Assembly (NCBI GenBank): GCA_039944535.1
Contig: JBDUYP010000007.1
Span: forward strand, 186,001 to 250,000
Length of the DNA: 64,000 nt
From: JAMZMI01 sp039944535
GTDB lineage: Bacteria > Bacteroidota > Bacteroidia > Cytophagales > Cyclobacteriaceae
Direction of reading: 5' to 3'
The notes below the pieces were generated by a model that saw nothing but the letters and a program-made list of their open reading frames with translations, did not search any database and was not told where the DNA came from. The position numbers were made by a program, and so were the translations under genes. This document shows, in pieces, positions 1-7,767 of this stretch. Each line of letters opens with the position of its first letter. The stretch's first letter is position 1.

Positions 1-1
1 A

Positions 2-1267
2 GGAGGCTTACGGCCCATAGTTTTGGAAAGAGGCAAAGATGTGCGTGCCAGACGCAGGGACCTGGCTGCCATCAACAAAGACCATGTAGTAAACCCGGAA
101 AGTAATTATTGCTTTGGAGAAGGGGGAGCGGGAACATATTCGGATGGGAAGCTTTATACGCGTTCCAAGAAGCGTGGAAGCGTGCGACGTGTATTCGAAA
201 TTCTGGTGGCACACGGTGCTACAGAGGACATCCTGATCGAATCACACCCGCACATTGGCACCAACAAGCTCCCAAAAATTATCACGGCCTTAAGAGAACA
301 TATTGAGCGAGCTGGTGGAGAAATCCGTTTTGACTGCAAGGTGATCGATTTTATACTGGAGAATGGAGAGATGAAAGGCGTGAAGTTGCGTGATGGTGAG
401 GAACTGAAAGGTGTGGCAGTCCTGTTAGCAACAGGCCATTCTGCCAGGGATATTTTCAGGTTGTGTCAAAGTAGGGAAATCAAGATAGAAGCCAAGCCCT
501 TTGCTCTTGGTGTGAGAATAGAGCACCCGCAGCAGATCATAGATGCAATCCAGTATCACTGCGATGTGCGAAGTGAATACCTGCCGGCTTCATCTTATGC
601 CCTGGTGGCGCAAACTACTTTCAAGAAGGTGGAGCGAGGCGTATTTTCGTTTTGTATGTGTCCGGGAGGTTTTATCGTGCCTGCGGCAACCGCTCCGGGG
701 GAAATTGTGGTCAATGGCATGAGTCCTTCGCGTCGTGATAGCCGCTTTGCCAACTCAGGTATGGTGGTATCTGTGGAGATGGAAGATATACCTGAATATC
801 AAAAATACGGGGAGCTTGCAGCTATGGAGTTTCAGGCCGCAGTGGAGCAAAAGGCCTGGCATTATGGTGGAGAAACACAGGCAGCTCCGGCTCAGCGCAT
901 GGTTGATTTCGTTAACGGCAAGGTGTCTGATAGCCTTCCTGAGACCTCCTACCAACCGGGATTGCTGTCCGTTGATATGAGACAGGTTGTTCCTGATTTC
1001 ATTGGAAGCAGACTCAGAGATGGGTTCAAAATTTTCGGCAAAAAGATGAGAGGCTACCTCACAAACGAAGCGCAGATTGTAGGTGTAGAAAGCCGTACAT
1101 CCTCACCGGTGCGAATTCCCAGAGATCGCGAAACTTGTGAACATGTAGAGATCAAGCGACTCTTTCCTTGTGGGGAAGGAGCCGGATATGCAGGAGGTAT
1201 AGCCTCCGCTGCAATGGACGGGGAGAAATGCATGGAGCAGATCTTGGTTATGTACGGGAAGAATTAA
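2..1267 (+). CDS. NAD(P)/FAD-dependent dehydrogenase (COG2509-like), 5' end missing
   Basis: The reading frame is open from base 2, and the first residues (GGLRPIVLERGKDVRARR) already look like the end of the first beta-alpha-beta unit of a FAD-binding Rossmann fold. The true start and the GxGxxG loop therefore lie left of the window, and about 100 residues are probably missing. The motif CFGEGGAGTYSDGKLYTR and the C-terminal GEGAGYAGGIASAAMDG, which would contact the FAD, are typical of the uncharacterised FAD-dependent dehydrogenases of COG2509. The substrate is unknown for this family. The 3' end overlaps the convergent small Fe-S gene by 4 bp. The family assignment is solid; the reaction is not known. 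Confidence 0.85.
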   Translation, partial: GGLRPIVLERGKDVRARRRDLAAINKDHVVNPESNYCFGEGGAGTYSDGKLYTRSKKRGSVRRVFEILVAHGATEDILIESHPHIGTNKLPKIITALREHIERAGGEIRFDCKVIDFILENGEMKGVKLRDGEELKGVAVLLATGHSARDIFRLCQSREIKIEAKPFALGVRIEHPQQIIDAIQYHCDVRSEYLPASSYALVAQTTFKKVERGVFSFCMCPGGFIVPAATAPGEIVVNGMSPSRRDSRFANSGMVVSVEMEDIPEYQKYGELAAMEFQAAVEQKAWHYGGETQAAPAQRMVDFVNGKVSDSLPETSYQPGLLSVDMRQVVPDFIGSRLRDGFKIFGKKMRGYLTNEAQIVGVESRTSSPVRIPRDRETCEHVEIKRLFPCGEGAGYAGGIASAAMDGEKCMEQILVMYGKN

Positions 1268-1494
1268 CTTTTTCCCTCATTCATATAAAAGCTCAACGCA
1301 CCTGAAGGACAGCTGTTGATCTGACTTATCAACTCGTCCGTTGTGGCGTTCTCCGGTGTGATCCACGGTTTGGCTTTAGGCGCATAAACTTTGGGTAAGG
1401 TTCTGGCGCAAACCCCGGCATGAGTGCATTTTGATGGTTGCCATACGATAGTCAATTCTCCGTTTGAGTATTCCTTTTTAATGTCTTTTTTCAT
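1264..1494 (-). CDS. YjdI-like divergent 4Fe-4S mono-cluster protein
   Basis: This 76-residue protein carries CTHAGVC near residue 23 and a later CPSGAL motif near residue 62. That is the spaced cysteine pattern of the divergent single-cluster ferredoxin-like family (Fer4_19, E. coli YjdI). It probably binds one 4Fe-4S cluster in the cytoplasm and acts as an electron carrier or in cluster handling; its partner is not known. It converges on the FAD dehydrogenase with a 4-bp overlap. The lipoprotein gene upstream on the same strand ends 10 bp before its start, so the two may be co-transcribed. Confidence 0.8.
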   Translation of the reverse strand: MKKDIKKEYSNGELTIVWQPSKCTHAGVCARTLPKVYAPKAKPWITPENATTDELISQINSCPSGALSFYMNEGKS

Positions 1495-1504
1495 AACTCC
1501 AGGA

Positions 1505-1996
1505 TTAATAAGAAGGTACTTCTGTGGAAGTTACACAATCTATCTTCCATTTGTCTCCATGTTTTTTGTAAATAGCCGTCCATGCAAAATGTGTCCGCCC
1601 TACCTCAGTTTCTCCGTTTTCATTATCATACTCAACCTCTACTATTTTGTCCACAATTGTGTAGGCCATGGTGCCGTCATCCGAAAACCGAATGATAGGC
1701 TCGGAGAGGTCATCCCATTTGAGAAACTGAACAGAAGAGAAGTAGGAATTATATCTCGAAATGGTCTCTTCTTTGTCTGGATATGTGATTTTGCCTCTAT
1801 TCACAGAAATGAAGTCATCTGAAAGTTGATTAGCAAAACTGACAGAGTCCTTTTCAAAGTGATAGCCTCTCTGCGCATGATGCAGTTCGAGGATTCGTTG
1901 TTTTTCTAATTCTAAATCAGGTTTCTGTGTTTGTGAGCACGAAATAGCGAGGAGGACTAGGGTGCCAAATGTAAGCGCCAGGTTGGTTTGCTTCAT
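1505..1996 (-). CDS. NTF2-like (DUF4440/SnoaL-type) putative lipoprotein
   Basis: The 163-residue protein begins with a signal peptide ending in LLAISC, a lipobox, so the mature protein would be lipid-anchored at Cys20. The rest matches the cone-shaped NTF2-like fold in outline: an N-terminal helix pair, the segment DDFISVNRGKI, and a C-terminal WTAIYKKHGDKWKID strand pair typical of DUF4440/SnoaL-like proteins. No catalytic residues can be assigned, and the family includes enzymes and pure ligand-binding proteins. It reads towards the small Fe-S gene. Function unknown. Confidence 0.65.
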   Translation of the reverse strand: MKQTNLALTFGTLVLLAISCSQTQKPDLELEKQRILELHHAQRGYHFEKDSVSFANQLSDDFISVNRGKITYPDKEETISRYNSYFSSVQFLKWDDLSEPIIRFSDDGTMAYTIVDKIVEVEYDNENGETEVGRTHFAWTAIYKKHGDKWKIDCVTSTEVPSY

Positions 1997-2424
1997 ATTT
2001 TTTCATTTAAGATATAAACTCCAAAACGCATCTAGTAAACATGAGGTTAACTACGGAGTTCTCACCTTGGCAAGAAAATTCTCTAAAAGAACTTGATGGA
2101 GCGGGTGTATAAAAATTTGAGCGCTGATGGTCAATGAGTTACGATTGATGTTTGAGTTGGCACGGCTTTGGTCAACCTGCTGGCATCAAGGCGGTAATTA
2201 AAAGTCTCGGGCCAGACGGGTCCGGGGCTTTTTTTCAATTTAAGCCTGTTAGTTTTCGACAAAATATCAGTTTGTATCAAGATTGGGAAAGAAGAAAACG
2301 TAAGCCCTGGGACATTGAGATCCTGAAAATCTGATTGCGCTGAAAGTAACTCCGCCGATTGAGTATAGCGTCTTTCCTGAACTTTTTTTAGGTTTTTCTG
2401 GTTTTGCCATCTGATAAGATTGAT
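1997..2424. other. 430-bp intergenic region without a convincing protein gene
   Basis: This gap separates a minus-strand lipoprotein from a plus-strand lipoprotein, so it must hold two divergent promoters. It also contains a strong plus-strand intrinsic terminator (2203-2235) with no plus-strand gene before it. A weak promoter-like AAAATTTG preceded by TTG lies about 100 bp upstream of that terminator. The only plus-strand open frame here (about 60 codons from a non-ATG start at 2152) runs through the terminator and looks spurious. A short untranslated RNA ending at the terminator is possible. Confidence 0.5.
2203..2235 (+). terminator. Orphan intrinsic terminator
   Basis: An 11-bp stem (2203-2213 with 2219-2229, three G-U pairs on the RNA) has a 5-nt loop and is followed by seven T residues. 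The stem is GC-rich and the T run is on the plus side. No plus-strand gene precedes it within the intergenic region. Confidence 0.75.
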
Positions 2425-3189
2425 ATGCTAAAGGTACTTTTGAGTTTCACATCATTAATTGCTTTGGTTAGCTGTGCGCAGCTAAACCCCTTTCAGGCAG
2501 GTACCTCGCCTATCTCTCATTCACTATTCGATACACTGCTCAAAAAGCACGTAGATGACGTTGGGTTGGTTGATTATAAAGGATTTCTTGCCGATCGTGA
2601 CAAACTCAGGCATTATTTAGATCTGCTTTCAAACAATGCGCCTAATGACGAACAATGGACTGACTATGATCAAATTGCCTATTGGATCAATGCATACAAT
2701 GCCTATACAATTGAGTTAATTTTAGACTACTATCCACTTGAAAGCATCAAGGACATTGGATCGAGCATTCAGGTGCCATTTGTAAATACGCCCTGGGACA
2801 TTAAGTTTTTCAAAATAGACGGAGAAAAATATGACCTCAATAATATCGAGCACGATATTTTAAGGAAGAAATGGGAAGAGCCAAGAATCCATTTTGCTGT
2901 GAACTGCGCTTCGCTTTCATGTCCGCAACTCAGGGCGGAGGCATATACTGGAGCAAAGCTGGATGAGCAATTGGATGACCAGGCCAGGAGATTTATCAAT
3001 GATGGCTTTAGAAACAACATTTCTGAAGATCAGGCCAGCCTCTCAAAACTATTCAAATGGTATTCTGGGGATTTTGAAAAAGTGATGGACGTAGAAAAAT
3101 ACATCAACCAATACGCAGACATCAAAATCACCGATAAGACGGGTGTTGAATATAAAGAATACGATTGGTCTCTGAACCAAACAGAATAA
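2425..3189 (+). CDS. DUF547 domain lipoprotein
   Basis: I place the start at ATG 2425 because it gives a clean lipoprotein signal (MLKVLLSFTSLIALVSC); the frame extends 7 codons upstream to a TTG without adding signal-like sequence. The 254-residue product has the DUF547 hallmarks WINAYNAYTIELIL and HFAVNCASLSCPQL. The second carries conserved cysteines in the order seen across this family. DUF547 proteins are widespread, usually exported, and have no established reaction. Anchoring to a membrane through Cys17 is inferred from the lipobox. Confidence 0.8.
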   Translation: MLKVLLSFTSLIALVSCAQLNPFQAGTSPISHSLFDTLLKKHVDDVGLVDYKGFLADRDKLRHYLDLLSNNAPNDEQWTDYDQIAYWINAYNAYTIELILDYYPLESIKDIGSSIQVPFVNTPWDIKFFKIDGEKYDLNNIEHDILRKKWEEPRIHFAVNCASLSCPQLRAEAYTGAKLDEQLDDQARRFINDGFRNNISEDQASLSKLFKWYSGDFEKVMDVEKYINQYADIKITDKTGVEYKEYDWSLNQTE

Positions 3190-3203
3190 ACCCCGCTCGT
3201 ATA

Positions 3204-3227
3204 TTTCAGTTAGATATATTACTGAAA
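3204..3227. promoter_or_regulatory. Inverted repeat upstream of the acyl-CoA dehydrogenase
   Basis: TTTCAGT and ACTGAAA face each other across a 10-bp AT-rich spacer, 42 bp before the acyl-CoA dehydrogenase start and 15 bp after the DUF547 stop. There is no T run after it, so a terminator is unlikely. The shape suits a dimeric repressor site (for example a TetR-type fatty-acid regulator), but that is inference. Confidence 0.35.
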
Positions 3228-3268
3228 CAAAATCTTATATTACCGCAATTCATTAAACACCCCTACAG

Positions 3269-4429
3269 ATGAATAAAATGCTACAGACAGATTTTTCCGT
3301 TATTCGGGAAAACCAAAACATGATTGCGGATATGATCCGTGATTTTGCCGCTCAAAAGATCGAACCCCACAAAATGGACTGGGACGAATCTCAGGAGTTT
3401 CCAAAACACATTTTCAAAGAACTCGGTGCACTCGGCCTTATGGGCGTATTGGTGCCTCAGGAGTATGGAGGGTCGGGTTTTGGTTATCATGAGTATGTCA
3501 CGACTATCATAGAACTCGGTGTAGTTGATGGCTCAATCGCTCTGTCTATGGCTGCCCACAACAGCCTTTGTACCGGTCATATTTTGCAGCACGGCAGTGA
3601 GTCTCAAAAAGCCATGTATTTGCCCAAACTAGCCACCGGAGAGTGGTTAGGAGCTTGGGGTCTGACCGAGCCAAATACCGGATCAGATGCCGGCAATATG
3701 AAAACCACTGCTACCAAAGAGGGTAACGAGTGGGTTCTGAATGGAGCAAAAAATTTCATTACGCATGGAATATCAGGAGATGTCGCCGTAGTTATTGCCC
3801 GAACAGGAGCCCCTGGCGATAAGCGAAATGCCTCCGCTTTTATAGTGGAAAGAGGCACGCCCGGCTTCAAAGGTGGAAGAAAAGAAAACAAGCTGGGCAT
3901 GCGCTGTTCAGAGACTGCCGAAATGATTTTCGAGGATTGCCGAATACCGAAAGAAAATTTGATCGGAGAAGTTGGAGAAGGGTTTGTGCAATCACTAAAA
4001 GTGCTCGACGGTGGTCGCATTTCCATTGCGGCCCTTTCGTGTGGTATTGCTCAGGGCGCGCTCAATGTTTCCATCAATTATTCCAAGGAAAGAGAGCAAT
4101 TTGGTAAACCAATATCTTCGTTTCAGGGAATATCATTTAAGCTGGCAGACATGGCTACCAAGGTGGAAGCGGCTAAACTGCTCACTTATCAGGCCGCAGA
4201 CTTCAAAAATCACGGGAAACCAGTAACACGAGAATCTGCAATGGCCAAACTCTATGCGTCTGAAATATGTGTGGAGGTCGCCAACGAAGCAGTGCAAATT
4301 TTTGGGGGTTATGGATATACCAAAGATTATCCGGCTGAGAAATATTATCGCGATGCGAAGCTTTGTACCATAGGCGAAGGGACCTCCGAGATCCAAAAAT
4401 TAGTGATTTCGCGCGAAGTATTAGACTAA
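3269..4429 (+). CDS. Acyl-CoA dehydrogenase
   Basis: This 386-residue protein is a typical soluble acyl-CoA dehydrogenase, catalysing FAD-dependent alpha,beta-dehydrogenation of an acyl-CoA and passing electrons to ETF. Landmarks include LTEPNTGSDAG (FAD/substrate loop), REQFGKPISSFQGISFKLADM, and the C-terminal GGYGYTKDYPAEKYYRDAK followed by IGEGTSEIQ. The Glu of the last motif is the usual catalytic base in short-chain and butyryl-CoA types. Length is normal. Chain-length preference cannot be read from the sequence. It stands alone on the plus strand, so it is probably its own unit. Confidence 0.93.
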   Translation: MNKMLQTDFSVIRENQNMIADMIRDFAAQKIEPHKMDWDESQEFPKHIFKELGALGLMGVLVPQEYGGSGFGYHEYVTTIIELGVVDGSIALSMAAHNSLCTGHILQHGSESQKAMYLPKLATGEWLGAWGLTEPNTGSDAGNMKTTATKEGNEWVLNGAKNFITHGISGDVAVVIARTGAPGDKRNASAFIVERGTPGFKGGRKENKLGMRCSETAEMIFEDCRIPKENLIGEVGEGFVQSLKVLDGGRISIAALSCGIAQGALNVSINYSKEREQFGKPISSFQGISFKLADMATKVEAAKLLTYQAADFKNHGKPVTRESAMAKLYASEICVEVANEAVQIFGGYGYTKDYPAEKYYRDAKLCTIGEGTSEIQKLVISREVLD

Positions 4430-4432
4430 ACC

Positions 4433-4463
4433 TTTGCAAGGTTTATAATTTCAATTAATTTTG
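4433..4463 (+). promoter_or_regulatory. Bacteroidota-type promoter for rpsU
   Basis: TTTG (4433-4436), a 19-bp spacer and TAATTTTG (4456-4463) match the -33/-7 consensus TTTG / TAnnTTTG of Bacteroidota housekeeping sigma factors. Transcription would begin about 20 nt before rpsU. A 7-bp hairpin (4428-4434 with 4438-4444, AAACCTT/AAGGTTT) overlaps the -33 element and may be a weak terminator for the preceding gene. Confidence 0.65.
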
Positions 4464-4488
4464 CAGGCTCAAATAGAAAACACAAACG

Positions 4489-4683
4489 ATGATTATAGTC
4501 AACGTAAAAGAAAACGAGTCAATTGATAAGGCTCTTAAGAGATTTAAAAAGAAGTTCGAAAAAACGGGTGTTCTTAGACAACTCCGAGAGAGAACGGCTT
4601 TCACAAAACCTTCTGTAAAAAGAAGAAAAGAAGTTATCAAAGCGAGCTACAAGCAATACCTTAGAGATCAGGAAAATAAGTAA
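4489..4683 (+). CDS. rpsU: 30S ribosomal protein S21
   Basis: The 64-residue, strongly basic protein starts MIIVNVKENESIDKALKRF and continues with the RRFKKK-like and RRKEVIKASYKQYLR helices of bS21. It binds the platform of the 30S subunit near the 3' end of 16S rRNA. Length is normal for Bacteroidota. It is followed after 67 bp by xerC and then hpf, an order common in this phylum. A promoter lies directly upstream. In Bacteroidota bS21 has been tied to sequestration of the anti-SD, consistent with the lack of SD sequences here. Confidence 0.97.
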   Translation: MIIVNVKENESIDKALKRFKKKFEKTGVLRQLRERTAFTKPSVKRRKEVIKASYKQYLRDQENK

Positions 4684-4716
4684 TTCCTGCCCAAGGTTTT
4701 CTAATATTTAATGAGT

Positions 4717-4750
4717 AAGTTAGTATTCCTCCGATAGGGAATACTAGCTT
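4717..4750 (+). promoter_or_regulatory. Hairpin abutting the xerC start codon
   Basis: A 13-bp stem (4717-4729 with 4738-4750, one G-U pair) with an 8-nt loop ends at the base immediately before the xerC ATG at 4751. No T run follows, so it is not an intrinsic terminator. As RNA it would place a stable helix in the ribosome landing zone. It may lower xerC translation relative to rpsU or mark a processing site. Confidence 0.55.
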
Positions 4751-5635
4751 ATGATTGACTCTTTCCTTAAGTTCCTAGAATACGAAAAACGATTTAGCCA
4801 ACATACGCTCACGGCTTATCAAAGGGACTTAAAACAATTCAAATTATACTTACTGGAGACTTACGAACTTGAAGATTTTCTTCAGGTCAATCATGCTATT
4901 TTGCGTAGTTGGATTGTGAGCTTGATGGAATCCGGAGTTTCTCCCATCACAGTAAATCGCAAAATAGCCACACTCAAGTCCTTCTTCAAATTCCTTCAGT
5001 CCAGGGAATACATTGATCAAAACCCGGCCAGTAGGCTAAAACCACTAAAAACGGAAAAGAAGCTTCCTTCTTTCGTTCGTGAGAACGAAATGATTGACCT
5101 TTTGGATGAGATCAGTTTTGAGTTTTCTGATGATTTTGGAGGCGTTAGGGACAAGGTGCTCATAGAGCTTTTGTACTGCACAGGAATTCGGCTTTCGGAG
5201 TTGATAAACCTACAAGAAAGGCAAGTCAATTTTTTTCAAGGCACAATTAAAGTTTTAGGAAAAAGAAACAAGGAAAGAGTTATACCAATAAGTGATTCTT
5301 TCGTTAAAGTAATCAAGGAGTACTTACAGATTCGGAACAATGAATTTCAAAATGCTTCTGAATTTTTGCTAGTGACAAACACAGGCGAGAAATTATATCC
5401 TATGATGGTGTACAGAACGGTAAGAGCGTATTTGAGTCAGGTAACAACACTATCCAAAAAGAGCCCTCATGTTCTGAGGCACACATTCGCAACGCATTTA
5501 TTGGACAAGGGTGCAGATCTAAACGCAGTAAAAGACCTACTGGGTCATACGAGTTTGGCTGCCACTCAGGTATATACACATAATTCCATGGAGAAGCTCA
5601 AATCTGCTTTTGATTTGGCTCATCCTAGGGCATAA
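4751..5635 (+). CDS. xerC: Tyrosine recombinase XerC/XerD
   Basis: This 294-residue protein has the N-terminal SAM-like DNA-binding domain (about 1-90) and the C-terminal catalytic domain of Xer recombinases. The full active site is visible: Arg147 (TGIRLSE), Lys171, His240 and Arg243 (HVLRHTFATHLL), His266 (LLGHTSLAATQ) and nucleophile Tyr275. Xer proteins resolve chromosome dimers at dif near the septum. No dif-like site or phage genes are near, and the rpsU-xerC-hpf setting argues for the housekeeping enzyme, not an integrase. XerC and XerD cannot be told apart with certainty here. A hairpin abuts its start codon. Confidence 0.92.
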   Translation: MIDSFLKFLEYEKRFSQHTLTAYQRDLKQFKLYLLETYELEDFLQVNHAILRSWIVSLMESGVSPITVNRKIATLKSFFKFLQSREYIDQNPASRLKPLKTEKKLPSFVRENEMIDLLDEISFEFSDDFGGVRDKVLIELLYCTGIRLSELINLQERQVNFFQGTIKVLGKRNKERVIPISDSFVKVIKEYLQIRNNEFQNASEFLLVTNTGEKLYPMMVYRTVRAYLSQVTTLSKKSPHVLRHTFATHLLDKGADLNAVKDLLGHTSLAATQVYTHNSMEKLKSAFDLAHPRA

Positions 5636-5663
5636 TGGTTTAACATTTTAAATATTTAAAGTC

Positions 5664-5963
5664 ATGAAATTACAAATGCATTCCATCCACTTCGACGCAG
5701 ATCACAAATTGGTTGATTTCATTCAAAAAAAAGCCGATAAGTTGGATACCTTTTATGACAAAATAATTGACGGAGAGGTGATAATGAAGGTAGAGAGTGG
5801 GGACTCCAGAGAAAATAAGCTTCTAGAAATAAAATTGAATATCCCTGGAAGTCAACTTTTTGCCAAGGAAAAATCAAAGTCTTTCGAAGCTGCCGCAGAT
5901 GAGGCCGTTGAAGCTTTGCGCAGACAGCTTAAAAAGCACAAAGAGAAGCAGTTGGCTCATTGA
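5664..5963 (+). CDS. hpf: Short ribosome hibernation promoting factor (HPF/RaiA family)
   Basis: The 99-residue protein shows the beta-alpha-beta-beta-beta-alpha layout of HPF/YfiA: MKLQMHSIHFDADHKLVDFI, then KADKLDTFYDKIIDGEV, and a basic C-terminal helix ending in RRQLKKHKEKQ. Such proteins occupy the decoding site of resting 30S subunits. It lacks the extra C-terminal domain of long HPF, so it is the short form. It lies 28 bp after xerC and is closed by a strong terminator, so it ends the rpsU-xerC-hpf unit. Confidence 0.92.
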   Translation: MKLQMHSIHFDADHKLVDFIQKKADKLDTFYDKIIDGEVIMKVESGDSRENKLLEIKLNIPGSQLFAKEKSKSFEAAADEAVEALRRQLKKHKEKQLAH

Positions 5964-5980
5964 GCCGTAAAAATAAGATC

Positions 5981-6010
5981 AAAAAAAGGGGACGTTCGTC
6001 CCCTTTTTTT
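5981..6010 (+). terminator. Intrinsic terminator after hpf
   Basis: GGGGAC (5988-5993) pairs with GTCCCC (5998-6003) around a 4-nt loop. Seven A residues lie before and seven T residues after the stem, so it may act in both directions. Confidence 0.88.
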
Positions 6011-6097
6011 ATGCCCAGTAGGTTGTAAATTTTTTATGTGACTATTTGGAAATTGCGAATTATGGAAGAAATTCGCTCGATTTTTTAAATAAGTAAA

Positions 6098-6196
6098 ATG
6101 GATAAAGAGTTACTTCACAAGAACTACATCAAAGGATGGGTTTTCCTTGGTGTAATTGTAGCGTTGACAGTAGTTTACGCTTCCATCATGGCTTGA
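6098..6196 (+). CDS. 32-residue single-span membrane peptide
   Basis: An ATG frame of 32 codons encodes a charged start (MDKELLHKNYIKG) followed by a hydrophobic segment of about 18 residues (WVFLGVIVALTVVYASIM), then Ala and stop. This is the profile of a one-helix membrane microprotein. It sits alone between the hpf terminator and a hairpin terminator at 6222, so it looks like a separate transcript. I recognise no family. Comparable tiny subunits occur in respiratory complexes and transporters, but nothing nearby supports that. The start is chosen because it is the only ATG ahead of the segment. Confidence 0.55.
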   Translation: MDKELLHKNYIKGWVFLGVIVALTVVYASIMA

Positions 6197-6221
6197 TCAA
6201 GGTATCAGGTCTGAGATGCAC

Positions 6222-6255
6222 AATGGGTTAGAAGCATTGCCTCTAACCCATTTTT
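6222..6255. terminator. Bidirectional terminator between the microprotein and cysS
   Basis: AATGGGTTAG (6222-6231) pairs with CTAACCCATT (6243-6252) over an 11-nt loop, followed by T residues to 6255. On the minus strand the hairpin follows the cysS stop codon. Confidence 0.75.
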
Positions 6256-7738
6256 ATTCTTCGAATGCCCAATCTATTCGGGTCTTCATATCCTTCACCA
6301 CGACTCCAAGTTCTTTCATTTCAGCTCTTAGCTCATCCACCTTGTCATAGTTGCGCGCTTCTTTGGCTTGCTGGTATTCAGATAAGATGACGCTGACTAG
6401 TTTTTCAGCTTCCAGATTTGATTCCAGCTTGAGTCCAAGAATATCCTCGGTAAAAGCTACAAACGTCTTCTTCATCAGATCAAAAACTTCAGCGCCAAGC
6501 TGTCCGTGTTTGAGTTGTCCTGTATGGATGGAGTTGATCTTTTTTACGAGATTAAATAAGTGACCGATCGTGAGAGCTGTGTTGAAATCATCATTCATGG
6601 CGTGATGACAGTTCTCACAGATCTTTTTGATTTGCTCACACTGCTTGTCATCCGGGCTTGTTTCATCAGATGCGTCAAACTCTTGCGACTTGATGTACCT
6701 CAAAGCATTGACCAATTTTATATAGCCCTTTTGAGCAGCATTGAGCGCATCATTCGAAAAATCAAGCGTGCTGGCATAGTGAGATTGCAGCATAAAGAAG
6801 CGAATGGTCATCGGGCTGTAGCCACGGTCAAGCAACTCGTGATCGCCGCTCATAAGTTCTCTTGGTAAAAAAGAGTTACCCAACGACTTGCTCATCTTGG
6901 TGCCATTCACAGTAAGCATATTGGTGTGAAGCCAGTATTTTGCTCCATCCTTTCCATGACTTCCGGCATTTTGTGCAACCTCGCATTCATGGTGAGGAAA
7001 CTTCAAGTCCATACCTCCACCGTGGATGTCGAACTCTTCTCCTAGATATTTTGTACTCATCACCGAGCACTCCAGGTGCCATCCCGGAAACCCGTCGCTC
7101 CATTTTGTGTTCCACCTCATAATATGCTCAGGCGCAGCTTTTTTCCATAGAGCAAAGTCCAGCGGGTTACGCTTGTCCGATTGTCCGTCAAGGTCCCGGG
7201 TTTGATTCAGAAGGTCTTCAACCTTACGGCCGCTGAGTTTTCCATATGTAAAGGCTTCATTATACTTCTCTATATCAAAGTAAACCGACCCGTTTGACTC
7301 ATATGCAAAACCGCGTTCTACCAGGTTGTCAATCATCTCTAGCTGCTCCATTAGGTGACCTGTGGCAGTTGGTTCAATATCCGGTTCCAAGGCATTGAAA
7401 GTGAGCATTACCTGATGAAAATCGTTTGTATATTTCTGCACGATCTCCATAGGCTCGAGGTTCTCTAGCTTGGCTCTTTTTGATATCTTATCCTCATCGG
7501 TATTGTCCAAAAGGTGTCCAACGTCAGTGATATTCCTGACATAACGTACCTTGTAGCCAAGGTACCGTAGGTACCTGTACATCACATCAAATGAAATAAA
7601 GGTGCGCACATTGCCCAGATGCACATCACTATATACTGTGGGGCCGCATACGTACATGCCGACATGTGGAGGGTTGAGTGGTTCGAATACTTCTTTCTCT
7701 TTCGTCAGAGAGTTAACCACGCGGAGCTTTCCAATCAT
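6254..7738 (-). CDS. cysS: Cysteinyl-tRNA synthetase
   Basis: The 494-residue class I synthetase charges tRNA-Cys. It has the HIGH-type motif as HLGN at residues 40-43 within CGPTVYSDVHLGNVR, Cys31 as the first zinc ligand, later zinc ligands in HLECSVMS and HHECEVAQ, and the KMSKS loop (GTKMSKSLGN). The C-terminal DALR-like helical region is present, so it is full length. It is transcribed alone, divergent from rimP-nusA-infB, with a shared 158-bp control region. The gene ends in a hairpin terminator. Confidence 0.97.
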   Translation of the reverse strand: MIGKLRVVNSLTKEKEVFEPLNPPHVGMYVCGPTVYSDVHLGNVRTFISFDVMYRYLRYLGYKVRYVRNITDVGHLLDNTDEDKISKRAKLENLEPMEIVQKYTNDFHQVMLTFNALEPDIEPTATGHLMEQLEMIDNLVERGFAYESNGSVYFDIEKYNEAFTYGKLSGRKVEDLLNQTRDLDGQSDKRNPLDFALWKKAAPEHIMRWNTKWSDGFPGWHLECSVMSTKYLGEEFDIHGGGMDLKFPHHECEVAQNAGSHGKDGAKYWLHTNMLTVNGTKMSKSLGNSFLPRELMSGDHELLDRGYSPMTIRFFMLQSHYASTLDFSNDALNAAQKGYIKLVNALRYIKSQEFDASDETSPDDKQCEQIKKICENCHHAMNDDFNTALTIGHLFNLVKKINSIHTGQLKHGQLGAEVFDLMKKTFVAFTEDILGLKLESNLEAEKLVSVILSEYQQAKEARNYDKVDELRAEMKELGVVVKDMKTRIDWAFEE

Positions 7739-7767
7739 AGGTAAATCCTTCTTTATTCTTCTATTAG

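Noticed and set aside
1424..1822. A 132-codon plus-strand open frame
   Set aside because: Antisense to the NTF2-like lipoprotein and the Fe-S gene, both of which have recognisable domains and a signal peptide. No features of its own.
2152..2334. A 60-codon plus-strand open frame in the 1997-2424 gap
   Set aside because: It starts at a non-ATG codon and runs through the strong terminator at 2203-2235. No conserved pattern.
4428..4444. AAACCTT/AAGGTTT hairpin as a firm terminator for the acyl-CoA dehydrogenase
   Set aside because: The stem is short, the tail is ATAATTT and it overlaps the rpsU -33 element. I mention it under that promoter only.
4751..5635. Integrase of a mobile element
   Set aside because: The neighbours are rpsU and hpf, there is no tRNA or att-like repeat, and no phage or conjugation genes are near. 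It is the housekeeping Xer recombinase.
5964..6253. tRNA genes or tuf downstream of hpf, as in many Bacteroidota
   Set aside because: No cloverleaf, GGTTC-type T arm or CCA end is visible. The gap holds only two terminators and the small peptide frame.
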